A DNA stretch of 64,000 nt from Oscillospiraceae bacterium (GCA_910575695.1 CAJTGJ010000007.1:1-64000), one strand, 5' to 3'. Counted from the first letter of the stretch, positions 1 to 8,797 are shown. Notes: generated by a model from the letters alone, not told the origin. A program made the numbers and translations.

Positions 1-217
1 ACTGGACGCTCACTGAAAGATTGAAGTAGTCTGTCTCTCCAAAGATAAGGTTACAGGGTGCAATGCCCTACTCATTGGTGCTTGAAAGAGTGTCCGGCGC
101 ACATAACCATTCAGTCCAGCGAAACTGCTGAGCCTACCCACCCTCTCGCGCTCTGTAGTGTGCCTGTTTCCTCAAACCTATTCTAACAAATTTTGACTCG
201 CTGCGTTAGAGCCACCG
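1..217. other. Non-coding, probably structured prophage segment
   Basis: I see no convincing gene here. Several complementary segments suggest a folded RNA if it is transcribed on the + strand. Positions 2-7 pair with 114-119 (CTGGAC/GTCCAG), 4-11 with 88-95 (GGACGCTC/GAGTGTCC, one G-U pair) and 49-53 with 104-108 (GGTTA/TAACC). A local hairpin forms at 55-69 (AGGG/CCCT). The first two pairings compete, so they could be alternative states. I do not recognise a known RNA family, and the element may continue beyond the left edge. Confidence 0.3.
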
Positions 218-259
218 GTGTTTCATCCCCTTTGGTGCCTTGGAGCGCAGCGGAAAGGT

Positions 260-952
260 ATGGTCATAACCATGGGTGAAAGCGGACTGGACATTCAGAA
301 AATCATCGAGGCGGCAGTTTCCGCAGCGGTCGAGGCGGGGCTGACGGGCCTCGACGAAAAGATAGAGGCGGCGATCAACCTCGCCATTCCCATCGGGATT
401 AAGGTCGGCACGGAAATCGGGGCCAAGGTCGGGGCAGAGGTAGGAGCGACAGCGGCGGCCAGAGCCATCGAGCGTGAGCGCAAGAGCTACCGCAAGAAGC
501 AATACGACTGGAAGTACCAGAACACCAAGCTCTTGTTGCGGAATTACAGGAGGCTCAACACCTACTACCAGAACGCCGTGTTCAGCACAGCGGACGCGGA
601 GGAGGCAGACGAGGACTTCGAGGACATCATGCGGAGCATGGGCCGCCCGGCAGACGAGACCGTATTCGTCGAGAGCATCCAGAAAAACTACATCAAGACC
701 CGCATCATAATGACCCATGTGAACAAGATGCTTGAGTGCTACCAGATCATGTGTCAGCGGTCGAACCGAAAGGACGACAAAAGGCACTGGCGCGTGTTGG
801 AGGGGCTTTACCTCGCGGACGACTACACCACAGCGGAGGAGATCGCCAAGCGCGAACAGATTGATAAACGCACTGTTTACAAGGATATTGACATCTGCGC
901 GGCAGATTTGACGGCACTTTTCTTCGGGGTGGGCGGCATTGAGAACCTGTGA
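260..952 (+). CDS. Phage HTH protein, possible late-gene transcription regulator
   Basis: The protein has 230 residues from the ATG at 260; an ATG at 272 is an equally possible start. The N-terminal 60 residues are Ala/Gly/Ile-rich, with short repeats like those of an amphipathic helical segment. The middle is basic and Tyr-rich. The last 60 residues (from RHWRVLEGLYL to the TAEEIAKREQIDKRTVYKDI region) look like a sigma-70 region 4 or ArpU/RinA-type helix-turn-helix. Such proteins commonly sit just before the terminase genes of Firmicute phages and activate late transcription. The role is inferred from the HTH and the position, not from a recognised family match. Confidence 0.55.
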   Translation: MVITMGESGLDIQKIIEAAVSAAVEAGLTGLDEKIEAAINLAIPIGIKVGTEIGAKVGAEVGATAAARAIERERKSYRKKQYDWKYQNTKLLLRNYRRLNTYYQNAVFSTADAEEADEDFEDIMRSMGRPADETVFVESIQKNYIKTRIIMTHVNKMLECYQIMCQRSNRKDDKRHWRVLEGLYLADDYTTAEEIAKREQIDKRTVYKDIDICAADLTALFFGVGGIENL

Positions 953-977
953 CGCGAACCGGGGCACAAAGCGGGCA

Positions 978-1007
978 TTGACAAGCCACTATGACCCGTG
1001 TTATACT
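978..1007 (+). promoter_or_regulatory. Sigma-A type promoter for the late operon
   Basis: TTGACA (978-983) and TATACT (1002-1007) are separated by 18 bp. This lies in the gap after the putative regulator and before the packaging genes. It is followed 27 bp later by a terminator hairpin, so transcripts may be attenuated or need antitermination. Confidence 0.6.
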
Positions 1008-1033
1008 GTAGCCTGTAAAATCACGGAACGAAA

Positions 1034-1073
1034 ACGCCGTCTTTTGGAAATTTCCAGAGGACGGCGCTTTTTT
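1034..1073 (+). terminator. Intrinsic terminator or attenuator in late-operon leader
   Basis: CGCCGTC (1035-1041) pairs with GACGGCG (1060-1066). An inner GGAAATTTCC palindrome lies between them and six T follow. It lies between the promoter at 978-1007 and the first gene of the operon, so it can stop upstream transcription, the leader transcript, or both. Confidence 0.7.
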
Positions 1074-1085
1074 ACGGGGATTTCC

Positions 1086-1142
1086 GGCCCGAAAAGGGGA
1101 GAAAACCAGAGAGAATACGGCGTAAAGGCCCGATACGGGGCA
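1086..1142. promoter_or_regulatory. Pair of CCC-N5-GGGG operators
   Basis: CCCGAAAAGGGG (1088-1099) and CCCGATACGGGG (1129-1140) have centres 41 bp apart. They lie between the leader terminator and the start of the P-loop gene. The second site is identical over 14 bp (CCCGATACGGGGCA) to a site at 35997-36010 in the right-hand accessory region, and the 41-bp spacing recurs there. Confidence 0.5.
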
Positions 1143-1157
1143 GAAAGGGGCGCGGCC

Positions 1158-1634
1158 TTGTTTTACATCATCATCGGGCAGTCGGGAAGCGGGAAAACGA
1201 GCTTTGTCCGGGATAAGTTCATTTTCGGCGAAATGGAAGTAGTAAAAGACGACGTTTACTACACCAAGAGCAACGGAATGTACGCGCTCGGCAAATACGG
1301 CGTGGGAATACGGACAGAGGGGACAGACACGCTCCCATACAACGCCAAGAACGCCATCAAGAAGCAGCTTCGGAAGTTCGCAAAGGCCAACGCCGATGTC
1401 GTTCTGGAAGGGGACAGAATCAACAACGCCAATATGTTCGACTACATATCGACGCTCGGCGTAGATGTCAAGCTGTACCTCGTCACCTGTTCCGTCGAAA
1501 CGTCCATGAAGCGCCTGCGGGCGGCAGGCTCGACGATCACCCCGTCTTTTGTAAAGGCCACAAAGACCAAATCGAAGAAGATGTTCCTGCAATACTGCGG
1601 GCGCTTCAACGGCGAGGTCATAAGAACGGATTAA
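1158..1634 (+). CDS. P-loop kinase-like phage protein
   Basis: I chose the TTG at 1158, preceded by AAAGGGG, because the product then begins directly at the first beta strand, MFYIIIGQSGSGKT. GQSGSGKT is a Walker A motif at residues 7-14. The product has 158 residues, about the size of a small P-loop nucleotide or zeta-type kinase, with a plausible Walker B strand at DVVLEGD. It is the first gene of the block kinase, ParB-like, ParB-like, radical SAM, terminase. P-loop kinases of this size occur in phage DNA hypermodification gene sets, but the substrate here cannot be read from the sequence. Confidence 0.6.
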   Translation: MFYIIIGQSGSGKTSFVRDKFIFGEMEVVKDDVYYTKSNGMYALGKYGVGIRTEGTDTLPYNAKNAIKKQLRKFAKANADVVLEGDRINNANMFDYISTLGVDVKLYLVTCSVETSMKRLRAAGSTITPSFVKATKTKSKKMFLQYCGRFNGEVIRTD

Positions 1635-1655
1635 ACGGAAAGGGGAAACACGGAC

Positions 1656-2309
1656 ATGAAAACGGCAACGATGAAGCTGTCGGAGATCACCCCGGCAGAG
1701 TACAACCCCCGAAAGAAGCTCAAGCCGGGGGACACGGAATACGAGGCACTGAAAAACAGCCTTGAGCGCTTCGGCGTGGCGGAGCCGCTTATCGTAAACG
1801 AGACCACCGGGAAACTGGTGAGCGGCCACCAGCGCCTCAACGTCCTTTTGGAAATGGGCACAGAGGAGGTCGAGGTCGTACTCGTCCAGCTCGACGAGGA
1901 GCAAGAGAAGCTGCTGAATATCGCCATGAATAAAATCGAGGGCGACTGGGACTACGGGAAACTGGAAGCCCTTTTCAGCGAGATTTCCGCCTCTGACATC
2001 AAGTTTACGGGCTTCTCCGAGGAGGAGCTGCAAAACCTTTTCGAGGGCGAGGACGCAGAGCCGGACTTCGGAGACGACGGCGAGGAGGAGGACGGCGACA
2101 GCGGCGAGGGCGGCGACGACCCGGAGGACGACGAGGCCGGGGAGGAGAAAACGCCCAACCAGAAAGAGTTTAACATCTTCCTGTCTTTCCCGACAAAGGA
2201 GCAGGCGGAGAAGTGGCTCAAAGACCGGGGCGTAGACCTTGAGTACACCGGGACGGCACGGAATATCACGATCAGAATGGAGGGGCTGGACTATGGTGCG
2301 GGAGATTAA
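1656..2309 (+). CDS. ParB/sulfiredoxin-fold protein 1
   Basis: The 217-residue protein carries an N-terminal ParB-like domain: the start ITPAEYNPRKKLKPGD, then VSGHQRLNVL with the GHQR motif at about residues 55-58. A helical segment that varies between ParB-like families follows. The second half has a very acidic Asp/Glu/Gly linker (about residues 130-165) and a small C-terminal alpha/beta domain. No ParA gene or partition site is seen, so this is not plasmid partition. The next gene is a shorter paralogue, and both precede a radical SAM gene. ParB-like domains in phages are often nucleases or parts of DNA-modifying sets. Confidence 0.75.
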   Translation: MKTATMKLSEITPAEYNPRKKLKPGDTEYEALKNSLERFGVAEPLIVNETTGKLVSGHQRLNVLLEMGTEEVEVVLVQLDEEQEKLLNIAMNKIEGDWDYGKLEALFSEISASDIKFTGFSEEELQNLFEGEDAEPDFGDDGEEEDGDSGEGGDDPEDDEAGEEKTPNQKEFNIFLSFPTKEQAEKWLKDRGVDLEYTGTARNITIRMEGLDYGAGD

Positions 2310-2880
2310 CATTTCGGAGCTGAACGCGGCAGAGTACAACCCGCGTATCGCTTTGGAGCCGGGAATGCCGGAGTGGGAAAAGCTCAAGACGAGCATTGAG
2401 CAGTTCGGCAACGTGGAGCCTATCGTCTGGAACAGGTGCACGGGCAACGTCGTCGGCGGCCACCAGAGGCTCGCCGTGCTGAAAAGCATGGGGTACGAGA
2501 GCGTCCCGTGTTCCGTCGTAGACCTCGACGGGGACGAGGAGAAGCTGCTGAACATAGCCCTCAACAAGATTAAGGGCCAGTGGGACTACGACAAGCTGGA
2601 AGACATTCTGCGCGGCTTCGATTACGAGGCGGCGACGGCCAGCGGCTTCTCCGCAGAGGAGATTGCCGTCCTTCTGGCGAACAACGACGACCTCGACGGC
2701 GGCGACGAGGATTACGGCGAATGGGACGAGGGCGACGAGGAGCCTATCGTCGGCGGCAGCTACGTCGTAACGCTGATATTCGCCAATGAGGAGCTGGCGG
2801 CAGAGTGGGCCGAGGGAGAGGGCTACAAAGACCAAATCCGCGAGGGCAGCAACACGACCGTCATTCGAGTGGAGGAGTAA
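2293..2880 (+). CDS. ParB/sulfiredoxin-fold protein 2
   Basis: The ATG at 2293 overlaps the end of the preceding gene by 17 bp, which indicates translational coupling. The 195-residue product is a clear paralogue of its neighbour. It has the same AEYNPR start, VVGGHQRLAVL motif, LLNIALNKIKGQWDYDKLE segment, acidic linker and short C-terminal domain ending in TTVIRVEE. Two consecutive ParB-like proteins of this type might form a heterodimer or have split roles; this is inference. Confidence 0.75.
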   Translation: MVREINISELNAAEYNPRIALEPGMPEWEKLKTSIEQFGNVEPIVWNRCTGNVVGGHQRLAVLKSMGYESVPCSVVDLDGDEEKLLNIALNKIKGQWDYDKLEDILRGFDYEAATASGFSAEEIAVLLANNDDLDGGDEDYGEWDEGDEEPIVGGSYVVTLIFANEELAAEWAEGEGYKDQIREGSNTTVIRVEE

Positions 2881-2883
2881 GGC

Positions 2884-4191
2884 ATGGGGAACGACAAGCT
2901 CAAGCAGGACTACACCTCCCCACGGTGGACAATGGAAATCCCGGACTGCTCCATGCCCATGACCTTTGACACCTACAGCAAGTGCGCCTACAACTGCCTT
3001 TACTGCTTCTCCTACTTCCAGAAAAGCCACACCCTCGACGGCTACAAGGAAGGGAAGCCCCGGTGCGTGAACCCGCAGAAGGTCATAAACCTTTTCGAGA
3101 GCGCCATCAAGAACGACAGGCAGGCCGTCACAAAGACGGAGCTGCAATTCTTCCCATATATCCAGCAGCGCCGGATAATGCAGTGGGGCGGGCTGGCGGA
3201 CGAGTTCGACGAGTGGGAGCGCAGGCACGGCGTAACGCTGGAATTGCTTCGGTACTTCGACAAAATCGACTACCCGCTGTCATTCAGCACCAAAGCGGCG
3301 TGGTGGACAGAGGACAAGAGGTACATGGAGCTGTTCGCCCGGCACACCCAAAACTGGCACGTCAAGGTCTCCATCATCACGGCAGACCGGGAAAAGGCCC
3401 GGAGGATTGAGAAAGGCGTTCCGGCCCCGGAGGAGCGCATAGCGGCGATAAAGCGGCTGGCAGATATTGGAATACACGTTACGCTCCGCCTGCGGCCCTT
3501 CATCCTCGGAGTTTCGACGGACTTCAAGCGGCTTATAGCCATGGCGCATGAGGCGGGAGCCGACAGCGTGACGACGGAGTTCTTCTGCATGGAGGCGAGG
3601 GCGAACGACGACCTCAAGAAGCGATACGCCGAAATGAGTAAGGTCTGCGGATTCGACATTCACCGCTACTACATGGAGAACAGCAAGCAGCACGGCTACA
3701 AGCGGCTCAACCGGGGCATCAAGGCCCCGATCATCCGCGAAATGATGGCCTACGCCCACAGCCTCGGAATGCGGTTCCACGTCAGCGACGCATTTTGCCG
3801 GGAGTGCAACGACGCTTGTAACTGCTGCGGCGTTCCCCCGGAGTGGGGAGTGAGCCAAGAGGGGAACATCGGGCAGGCGATCATAATTGCCCGAGAGCGC
3901 GGAGAGGTTCACTTTTCCGACATCATGGAGGGCATACAGCAGTATTTCTCTTTCCCGTGGTGCGGCGCGGCGGGCTATAACACGGGGAGCAACAAAGCCC
4001 GCGCATTAAACTATGACACCACAATGGCGCAGTTCCTTCGGGACAACTGGAACAACCCCAGCAAGGGCACAAGCCCCGCCCGAGAGTACGGCGGGATTCT
4101 GGTGCCGATAGGCCGGGACAAAAACGGTGACGTAGTTTACAAATACGCACTAAAAGGAGAGGGGGACAATGGCGAAATGGAGCAAAAGTGA
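2884..4191 (+). CDS. Phage radical SAM protein
   Basis: The 435-residue protein has a CX3CX2C cluster motif at Cys34, Cys38 and Cys41 (KCAYNCLYC), which binds the SAM-cleaving 4Fe-4S cluster in the radical SAM superfamily. The body fits a TIM-barrel (FSTKAAWW, VKVSIITADRE, VTLRLRPFILG). A second Cys cluster near residues 300-314 (CRECNDACNCC) could hold an auxiliary iron-sulphur cluster. The arrangement resembles the spore-photoproduct-lyase-like branch. The gene lies directly after two ParB-like genes and overlaps the small terminase by 23 bp, so it belongs to the packaging operon. A role in DNA base modification is possible but unproven. Confidence 0.8.
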   Translation: MGNDKLKQDYTSPRWTMEIPDCSMPMTFDTYSKCAYNCLYCFSYFQKSHTLDGYKEGKPRCVNPQKVINLFESAIKNDRQAVTKTELQFFPYIQQRRIMQWGGLADEFDEWERRHGVTLELLRYFDKIDYPLSFSTKAAWWTEDKRYMELFARHTQNWHVKVSIITADREKARRIEKGVPAPEERIAAIKRLADIGIHVTLRLRPFILGVSTDFKRLIAMAHEAGADSVTTEFFCMEARANDDLKKRYAEMSKVCGFDIHRYYMENSKQHGYKRLNRGIKAPIIREMMAYAHSLGMRFHVSDAFCRECNDACNCCGVPPEWGVSQEGNIGQAIIIARERGEVHFSDIMEGIQQYFSFPWCGAAGYNTGSNKARALNYDTTMAQFLRDNWNNPSKGTSPAREYGGILVPIGRDKNGDVVYKYALKGEGDNGEMEQK

Positions 4192-4684
4192 AAAGTCTTG
4201 GGAGCGTCAGCAGGGCGAGAGCGCACAGGCGTATGAAGCCTTTAATCTGTACCTAAAAATGGGCACAGAGCGGAGTTGCCGCAAGGTTGCTCAAGAGTTA
4301 TCCAAAAGCGACACCATCATACGCAGGTGGAGCAGCGCGTGGAGCTGGCAAAAGCGCGTCCGGGACTACGACACAGAGCTGGCTCGGATAGAGTTCGCAG
4401 AGGCCAAAAAAGCCGCCAAGGAAATGAGAGAGCGGCAGATTAACCTCTCCGTCCTTTTGCAGAAAAAGGCGTTTGACGCGCTCAAGCAGCTCGACATATC
4501 GGAGCTGACCCCGCAAGAGATTTTACGCTTCATTTCGGAAGGTGCGAAACTCGAAGCCGCGAACCGGGCAGCAGAGGCCCAGCAGGTGGCGGAGGCAGCG
4601 GGGGAGGGCCAGCAGACCGCCTCCCTCGCCGACACGATCATAGCGGCCTACCAGCGGAGAAAGGAGGCGGGCGGCGGTGATTGA
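4169..4684 (+). CDS. terS: Terminase small subunit
   Basis: The 171-residue protein begins with a DNA-binding segment (YEAFNLYLKMGTERSCRKVAQELSKS) followed by the RRWSSAWSWQKRVRDYD motif typical of Firmicute phage small terminases. The rest is alpha-helical and Gln/Ala-rich, as in oligomerisation regions. It overlaps the radical SAM gene upstream and the large terminase downstream by 8 bp. It should recognise the pac or cos site and load the large subunit. Confidence 0.75.
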   Translation: MAKWSKSEKSWERQQGESAQAYEAFNLYLKMGTERSCRKVAQELSKSDTIIRRWSSAWSWQKRVRDYDTELARIEFAEAKKAAKEMRERQINLSVLLQKKAFDALKQLDISELTPQEILRFISEGAKLEAANRAAEAQQVAEAAGEGQQTASLADTIIAAYQRRKEAGGGD

Positions 4685-6086
4685 CAGCGAGGCGATTCTC
4701 TACTACGCAGACCATCCCGTGGAGTTCGTCGAGGACATCATAGGAGCAACGCCAGACCCGGAGCAGGCAAGAGTTCTCCGCAGCGTGGCAGCCAACCCCA
4801 TGACCTCCGTTCGGAGCGGCCACGGCGTAGGAAAGAGTACGGTCGAGGCGTGGGTGGTTATATGGTTTATGACAACCCGGCCATTCCCCAAAATCCCCTG
4901 CACGGCCCCGACGCAGCACCAGCTATTCGACATCCTTTGGGCAGAGGTCAGCAAGTGGTTGAGGAACAACCGGGCGCTCGCAAACGAGCTGGTCTGGACA
5001 AAGGAAAAGGTCTACATGAAGGGCCACCCGGAGGAGTGGTTTGCCGTGGCGCGGACGGCCAGCAAGCCGGACGCGCTTCAAGGCTTCCATGCGGAGGATT
5101 TGCTATTCATCATCGACGAGGCCAGCGGCGTCGCCGACAGCATTTTTGAACCCGTCCTCGGCGCACTTTCAACGCCGGGGGCGCGGCTCCTTATGTGCGG
5201 CAACCCGACACAGCTTTCCGGCTTCTTCTACGACAGCCACAACAAGAACCGGGCCGGCTACTCCACCTTCCACATCGACGGCAGAAACAGCCAGAGGGTG
5301 CCGAAAGAGTTCGTGGACAGAATCATCCAAATGTACGGCGAGGACAGCGACGTGTTCCGCGTCCGCGTGGCCGGGGAGTTCCCCTTGCAAGAGGACGACA
5401 TCTTCATCCCCTTGTCGTTGGTGGAAGCCTCCATTATGACGGACTTCACGCCAAGAGCGAGGCCCACGCTGGTACACATCGGTTGCGACGTGGCCCGCTT
5501 CGGCGACGACAAGACCGTAATCGGCTACAAGGTCGATGAACAGGTCACGCTCCACAAAAAGCGGCAGGGGCAGGACACCATGAAGACCGCAGACGATATT
5601 ATCCTGCTGGGGGAGGAGCTTGTGGCCCGCTACAAGCTCCAAGACCCTATCCCCGTCAAGGTGGACGACGGCGGCGTGGGCGGCGGCGTGGTAGACCGCC
5701 TCCGGCAGGTGAAGCGAAACGACCCGGAGCGATTCTGGTGGATGGAGGTCTACCCGGTAAAGTTTGGCGAGCGCATACGCCACAAGCACTACCACGACAC
5801 CACCACCTACATGATGGCCGTCGTCAAAAAGCTCCTCTCCCCATACGACGAGGAGACCGGGCTTCGGAAGCCAGTGGAGCTGATACTCCCAAACGACGAC
5901 GACCTCGTGGCCCAGCTCTCCGGCAGGAAGTACGGCCTCACCGAGGCCAGCAAAATCAAAATCGAAAGCAAGGACGCAGTAAAGAAGCGCGGCCAGCCCT
6001 CTCCCGACGAGGCTGACTGCGTTTTGCTATTGTGTCTACCAGTAAAACCGCCAAAGCGGAAAAAGGAGGCGAAACGCCATGGGTAA
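4677..6086 (+). CDS. terL: Terminase large subunit
   Basis: The GTG at 4677 lies in the overlap with terS. The 469-residue product has the ATPase Walker A SGHGVGKS (residues 47-54), Walker B LLFIIDEAS (142-150) and a coupling motif near CGNPTQ. The RNase H-like nuclease domain starts at HIGCDVARFGDD (Asp271). It is the motor and nuclease that pumps and cuts phage DNA into the head. It overlaps the portal gene by 8 bp. Confidence 0.92.
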   Translation: MIDSEAILYYADHPVEFVEDIIGATPDPEQARVLRSVAANPMTSVRSGHGVGKSTVEAWVVIWFMTTRPFPKIPCTAPTQHQLFDILWAEVSKWLRNNRALANELVWTKEKVYMKGHPEEWFAVARTASKPDALQGFHAEDLLFIIDEASGVADSIFEPVLGALSTPGARLLMCGNPTQLSGFFYDSHNKNRAGYSTFHIDGRNSQRVPKEFVDRIIQMYGEDSDVFRVRVAGEFPLQEDDIFIPLSLVEASIMTDFTPRARPTLVHIGCDVARFGDDKTVIGYKVDEQVTLHKKRQGQDTMKTADDIILLGEELVARYKLQDPIPVKVDDGGVGGGVVDRLRQVKRNDPERFWWMEVYPVKFGERIRHKHYHDTTTYMMAVVKKLLSPYDEETGLRKPVELILPNDDDLVAQLSGRKYGLTEASKIKIESKDAVKKRGQPSPDEADCVLLLCLPVKPPKRKKEAKRHG

Positions 6087-7638
6087 GGGCAAGGCGCAGG
6101 TGCGCATTATCAAAGAGCAGCGGGCAGCGCCCATTGAGAAAGCAGACACCTCCGTACAGCTCACCACTTCGGAGGCGTACAACGCCGGGGACTGGATAAC
6201 CCCTGTAAACGATATGAGCGGCCTCCGGCAGATGGTGAAGCACAGCACCATCCTCCCCCAGTGCATCAGGGCATACAAGAACAATATCGCCGGATTCGGT
6301 ATCGGAATCCGCTACGTCGAGGACGTGGAGGAGACCCCGGAAATGGCGGCGGAGTTCAAGAGGGCGGAGGAGATCGTCGAGCTGCTGAACACAGAGCAGG
6401 ACACCAAAGAGGTGTTTGAGGACGTGATAGAGGCGCGAGAGACCTACGGCATAGCCTATCTTGAAGTAATCCGCAACCTCGCCGGGGAAGTCGTTCAAAT
6501 CGAGTTCATCAAGGAGACACCATCCGTCTCCAAGACAAAACCGCTTGACCCCTATATCCCCTCCGTTTACTATCACCACGGCCAGCAGGTGGAACGGAAG
6601 AAACGCTACTGCAAGTACAAGCAAGAAATAGGTGGCAAAACCGTCTATTTCAAGGAGTTTGGAGACCCGCGCATTATGGACAGTCGAGACGGCAAATACC
6701 TCCCGAAGGACGAGACCCTTGACCTTGCATATCAGGCCAATGAGCTGATGGAGTTTGCCATCGGGACAGAGCCATACGGGGAGGTGCGCTGGATAGGGCA
6801 GGTACTCGGTGTGGACGGAAGCCGCCGGGCGGAGGGGCTGAACAACAACTATTTTGTCAACGGGCGGCATACTCCGCTGATGATTATTCTCAAGAACGGC
6901 ACCCTTACGGAAGGAAGCTATGCAAGGCTTCAAAACTACATGAACGACATCAAGGGGGAATCCGGGCAACACGCTTTTATCCTTCTTGAAATGGAAAGCC
7001 CTGACGGGAAGACGGACTTCGACGCTGACGAGCAGCAGGACGTTGAGATAAAAGACCTCGCCAGCATACTCCAAAAAGACGAGCTTTTCCAAGACTACCT
7101 CGACAACAACCGCCGGAAGGTGCAGTCCGCTTTCCAGCTTCCCGACCTCTATGTGGGCTACACCACCGACTTCAACCGGGCCACGGCGCAGACGGCGCAG
7201 GAGGTTACAGAACAGCAGGTGTTCCAGCCGGAGCGCAAGAGCCTCGCGTGGGCAATCAACAACCGCCTCCTCAATGAGTACCAGTTCAAGTATGTTGAGT
7301 GCTACTTCCTTGAGCCGGACATCAGCAACCCGGACGACCTCTACAAGCTTCTGACCGTCTGCAACAACGCCGGAGGCCTCACCCCGAACAAGGCCCGGCA
7401 GATCATCTTCGAGGCATATGGAGAGGTGGCGGAGGACTACCCGGAGGAGTGGGGCGATGTGCCTCTGGCCTACAGCAAGACGCAGGGCGGCGGCATGGGC
7501 GGACTTGACCTGGGCAGCCTCACGGAGAGCCTGCAAAAGCAGATTGCAAAGGCGGCAAGCCGGAGCGACGATGAAGTGGTGGCTGTGATGAAGGAAGTCA
7601 AGCGGCTTCTGATGAAGATGGACAGGGGGGAGGCCTGA
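6079..7638 (+). CDS. Phage portal protein (PBSX-type)
   Basis: The 519-residue protein matches PBSX-family portals. It has an N-terminal segment with ALP-like AYNAGDWITP, the core ETYGIAYLEVIRN, and the C-terminal motif LYVGYTTDFNRATAQTAQEVTEQQVFQPER that forms the clip and barrel-proximal helices. The portal is the dodecameric ring at the head vertex through which DNA enters. The gene is placed between terL and the head morphogenesis protein, as in the PBSX family. Confidence 0.9.
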   Translation: MGKGKAQVRIIKEQRAAPIEKADTSVQLTTSEAYNAGDWITPVNDMSGLRQMVKHSTILPQCIRAYKNNIAGFGIGIRYVEDVEETPEMAAEFKRAEEIVELLNTEQDTKEVFEDVIEARETYGIAYLEVIRNLAGEVVQIEFIKETPSVSKTKPLDPYIPSVYYHHGQQVERKKRYCKYKQEIGGKTVYFKEFGDPRIMDSRDGKYLPKDETLDLAYQANELMEFAIGTEPYGEVRWIGQVLGVDGSRRAEGLNNNYFVNGRHTPLMIILKNGTLTEGSYARLQNYMNDIKGESGQHAFILLEMESPDGKTDFDADEQQDVEIKDLASILQKDELFQDYLDNNRRKVQSAFQLPDLYVGYTTDFNRATAQTAQEVTEQQVFQPERKSLAWAINNRLLNEYQFKYVECYFLEPDISNPDDLYKLLTVCNNAGGLTPNKARQIIFEAYGEVAEDYPEEWGDVPLAYSKTQGGGMGGLDLGSLTESLQKQIAKAASRSDDEVVAVMKEVKRLLMKMDRGEA

Positions 7639-7640
7639 CT

Positions 7641-8609
7641 ATGTGCATGGCGTGTCAGCCGCTCATAAAGGCCATCGACGCATACCTCGCCAAGGCGGAC
7701 GGCGACCTCGCTGACGCACTGAAAGCAGAGGGCTACGCAGAGCCGCAGGCGACCATCGGCTATATGCAGGACATCGAGGACAACGTGGCGGAGGCGCTGG
7801 TGGAGGAGACCGACTATTTCCTCGCGGAAGCGGAAAAGGCCGCAGACCTTGAGACCTTCGCGGCGGACATCTGGCCGAGAGTGAAGCTCAATGACCGCCT
7901 CAAGGCCAAGCTCGCCACCGTCTTTACCGAGCATCTTTCCGAGTTCATGCCAGAGTTCGTCGCCTACTATATCGCACAGACCGACAGGAGCCTCAAACTG
8001 GAAGTCGTGTCGAAGCGCACCGTGGCATGGGTGGAATCGTGGAGCGAACAGCTCGGCGAGATCATGCAGCTCAACAGCCACAAGGAAATCGAGACCATCC
8101 TCACCAAGGGCCTCAAGGACGGTACAGGAATAGCCTCCTTTACCCGCGAAATCCTCGACAGCGGCATACGGGACGAATACTACAAGGCCCGGCGTGTGGC
8201 GCTCACAGAGGTTTTAGGGGCGCACAGCGTAGCGCAGCAGGAGGCGTTCATGCAGTCTCCGGCGGTCGTCGATAAGGCGTGGAAGCACACCGGGGCATAC
8301 AGGAACGAGCCGCGCCAGAATCATGTGGACATGGACGGCCAGCGCGTCCCCAAAGACGCGCCCTTCACCCTCACCGGGATTAAGGGCGGCACCTACGAGC
8401 CGATGTACCCACGCGACGTTATCCTTCCCCCGGAGGAGCGCATCAACTGTCACTGTATCTGCCAGCCCGTCGTCAGCGAGGACATTCTCGGCCTACCCCT
8501 TGAGGAGCGCCAGAGGCTTCAACAGGAGGCCATCGACAACATGGACGACGCATGGGAGCGGGAGCTGGACGCAAGGAATAAGGCCAAGGCAGGAATCGAC
8601 GAGGAATAG
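7641..8609 (+). CDS. Minor head protein (Mu gpF / SPP1 gp7-like)
   Basis: The protein has 322 residues. The C-terminal half contains the head-morphogenesis domain: the conserved region from VALTEVLGAHSVAQQEAF through AWKHTGAYRNEPRQNHVDMDGQ, ending in a His/Cys motif ERINCHCICQPV like the RINCRC motif of the Phage_Mu_F family. It starts 2 bp after the portal stop. Members associate with the portal and stay in the capsid or are ejected with the DNA. Confidence 0.85.
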   Translation: MCMACQPLIKAIDAYLAKADGDLADALKAEGYAEPQATIGYMQDIEDNVAEALVEETDYFLAEAEKAADLETFAADIWPRVKLNDRLKAKLATVFTEHLSEFMPEFVAYYIAQTDRSLKLEVVSKRTVAWVESWSEQLGEIMQLNSHKEIETILTKGLKDGTGIASFTREILDSGIRDEYYKARRVALTEVLGAHSVAQQEAFMQSPAVVDKAWKHTGAYRNEPRQNHVDMDGQRVPKDAPFTLTGIKGGTYEPMYPRDVILPPEERINCHCICQPVVSEDILGLPLEERQRLQQEAIDNMDDAWERELDARNKAKAGIDEE

Positions 8610-8734
8610 CGTTCCTGCCTCCTCTCGTGGCGCAGGAGCGCCCCGGCGCGTCTGTGTAGACAGTTTACCAACCAGAAAAACAACGGTCTTTTCGGGCCGT
8701 TCAGAGCCGTTCTACGGCACAACACGGTAAAGGG

Positions 8735-8755
8735 CAGCGGAAACGCTGCTTTTTA
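8735..8755 (+). terminator. Terminator-like hairpin after the minor head gene
   Basis: GCAGCG (8735-8740), a GAAA tetraloop and CGCTGC (8745-8750) are followed by five T. This lies in the 188-bp gap before the protease gene. It probably reduces readthrough between the packaging genes and the capsid genes. Confidence 0.65.
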
Positions 8756-8797
8756 TATTTCCCCAAAGCCCGGACGTGGAAAGGAGGTGAGAAGGGC

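Noticed and set aside
1..217. tRNA or tmRNA end at the left edge
   Set aside because: No T-arm motif, no CCA and no acceptor stem pairing of the right length could be found.
1656..2880. ParB-like genes as a plasmid partition system
   Set aside because: No ParA ATPase and no parS-like repeats are nearby. The proteins are fused to acidic linkers and sit in a packaging operon.
5956..7536. Long open frame of 526 codons on the minus strand opposite the portal gene
   Set aside because: It is an antisense shadow of the portal gene; Leu/Val/Arg-rich composition and no ribosome binding site.
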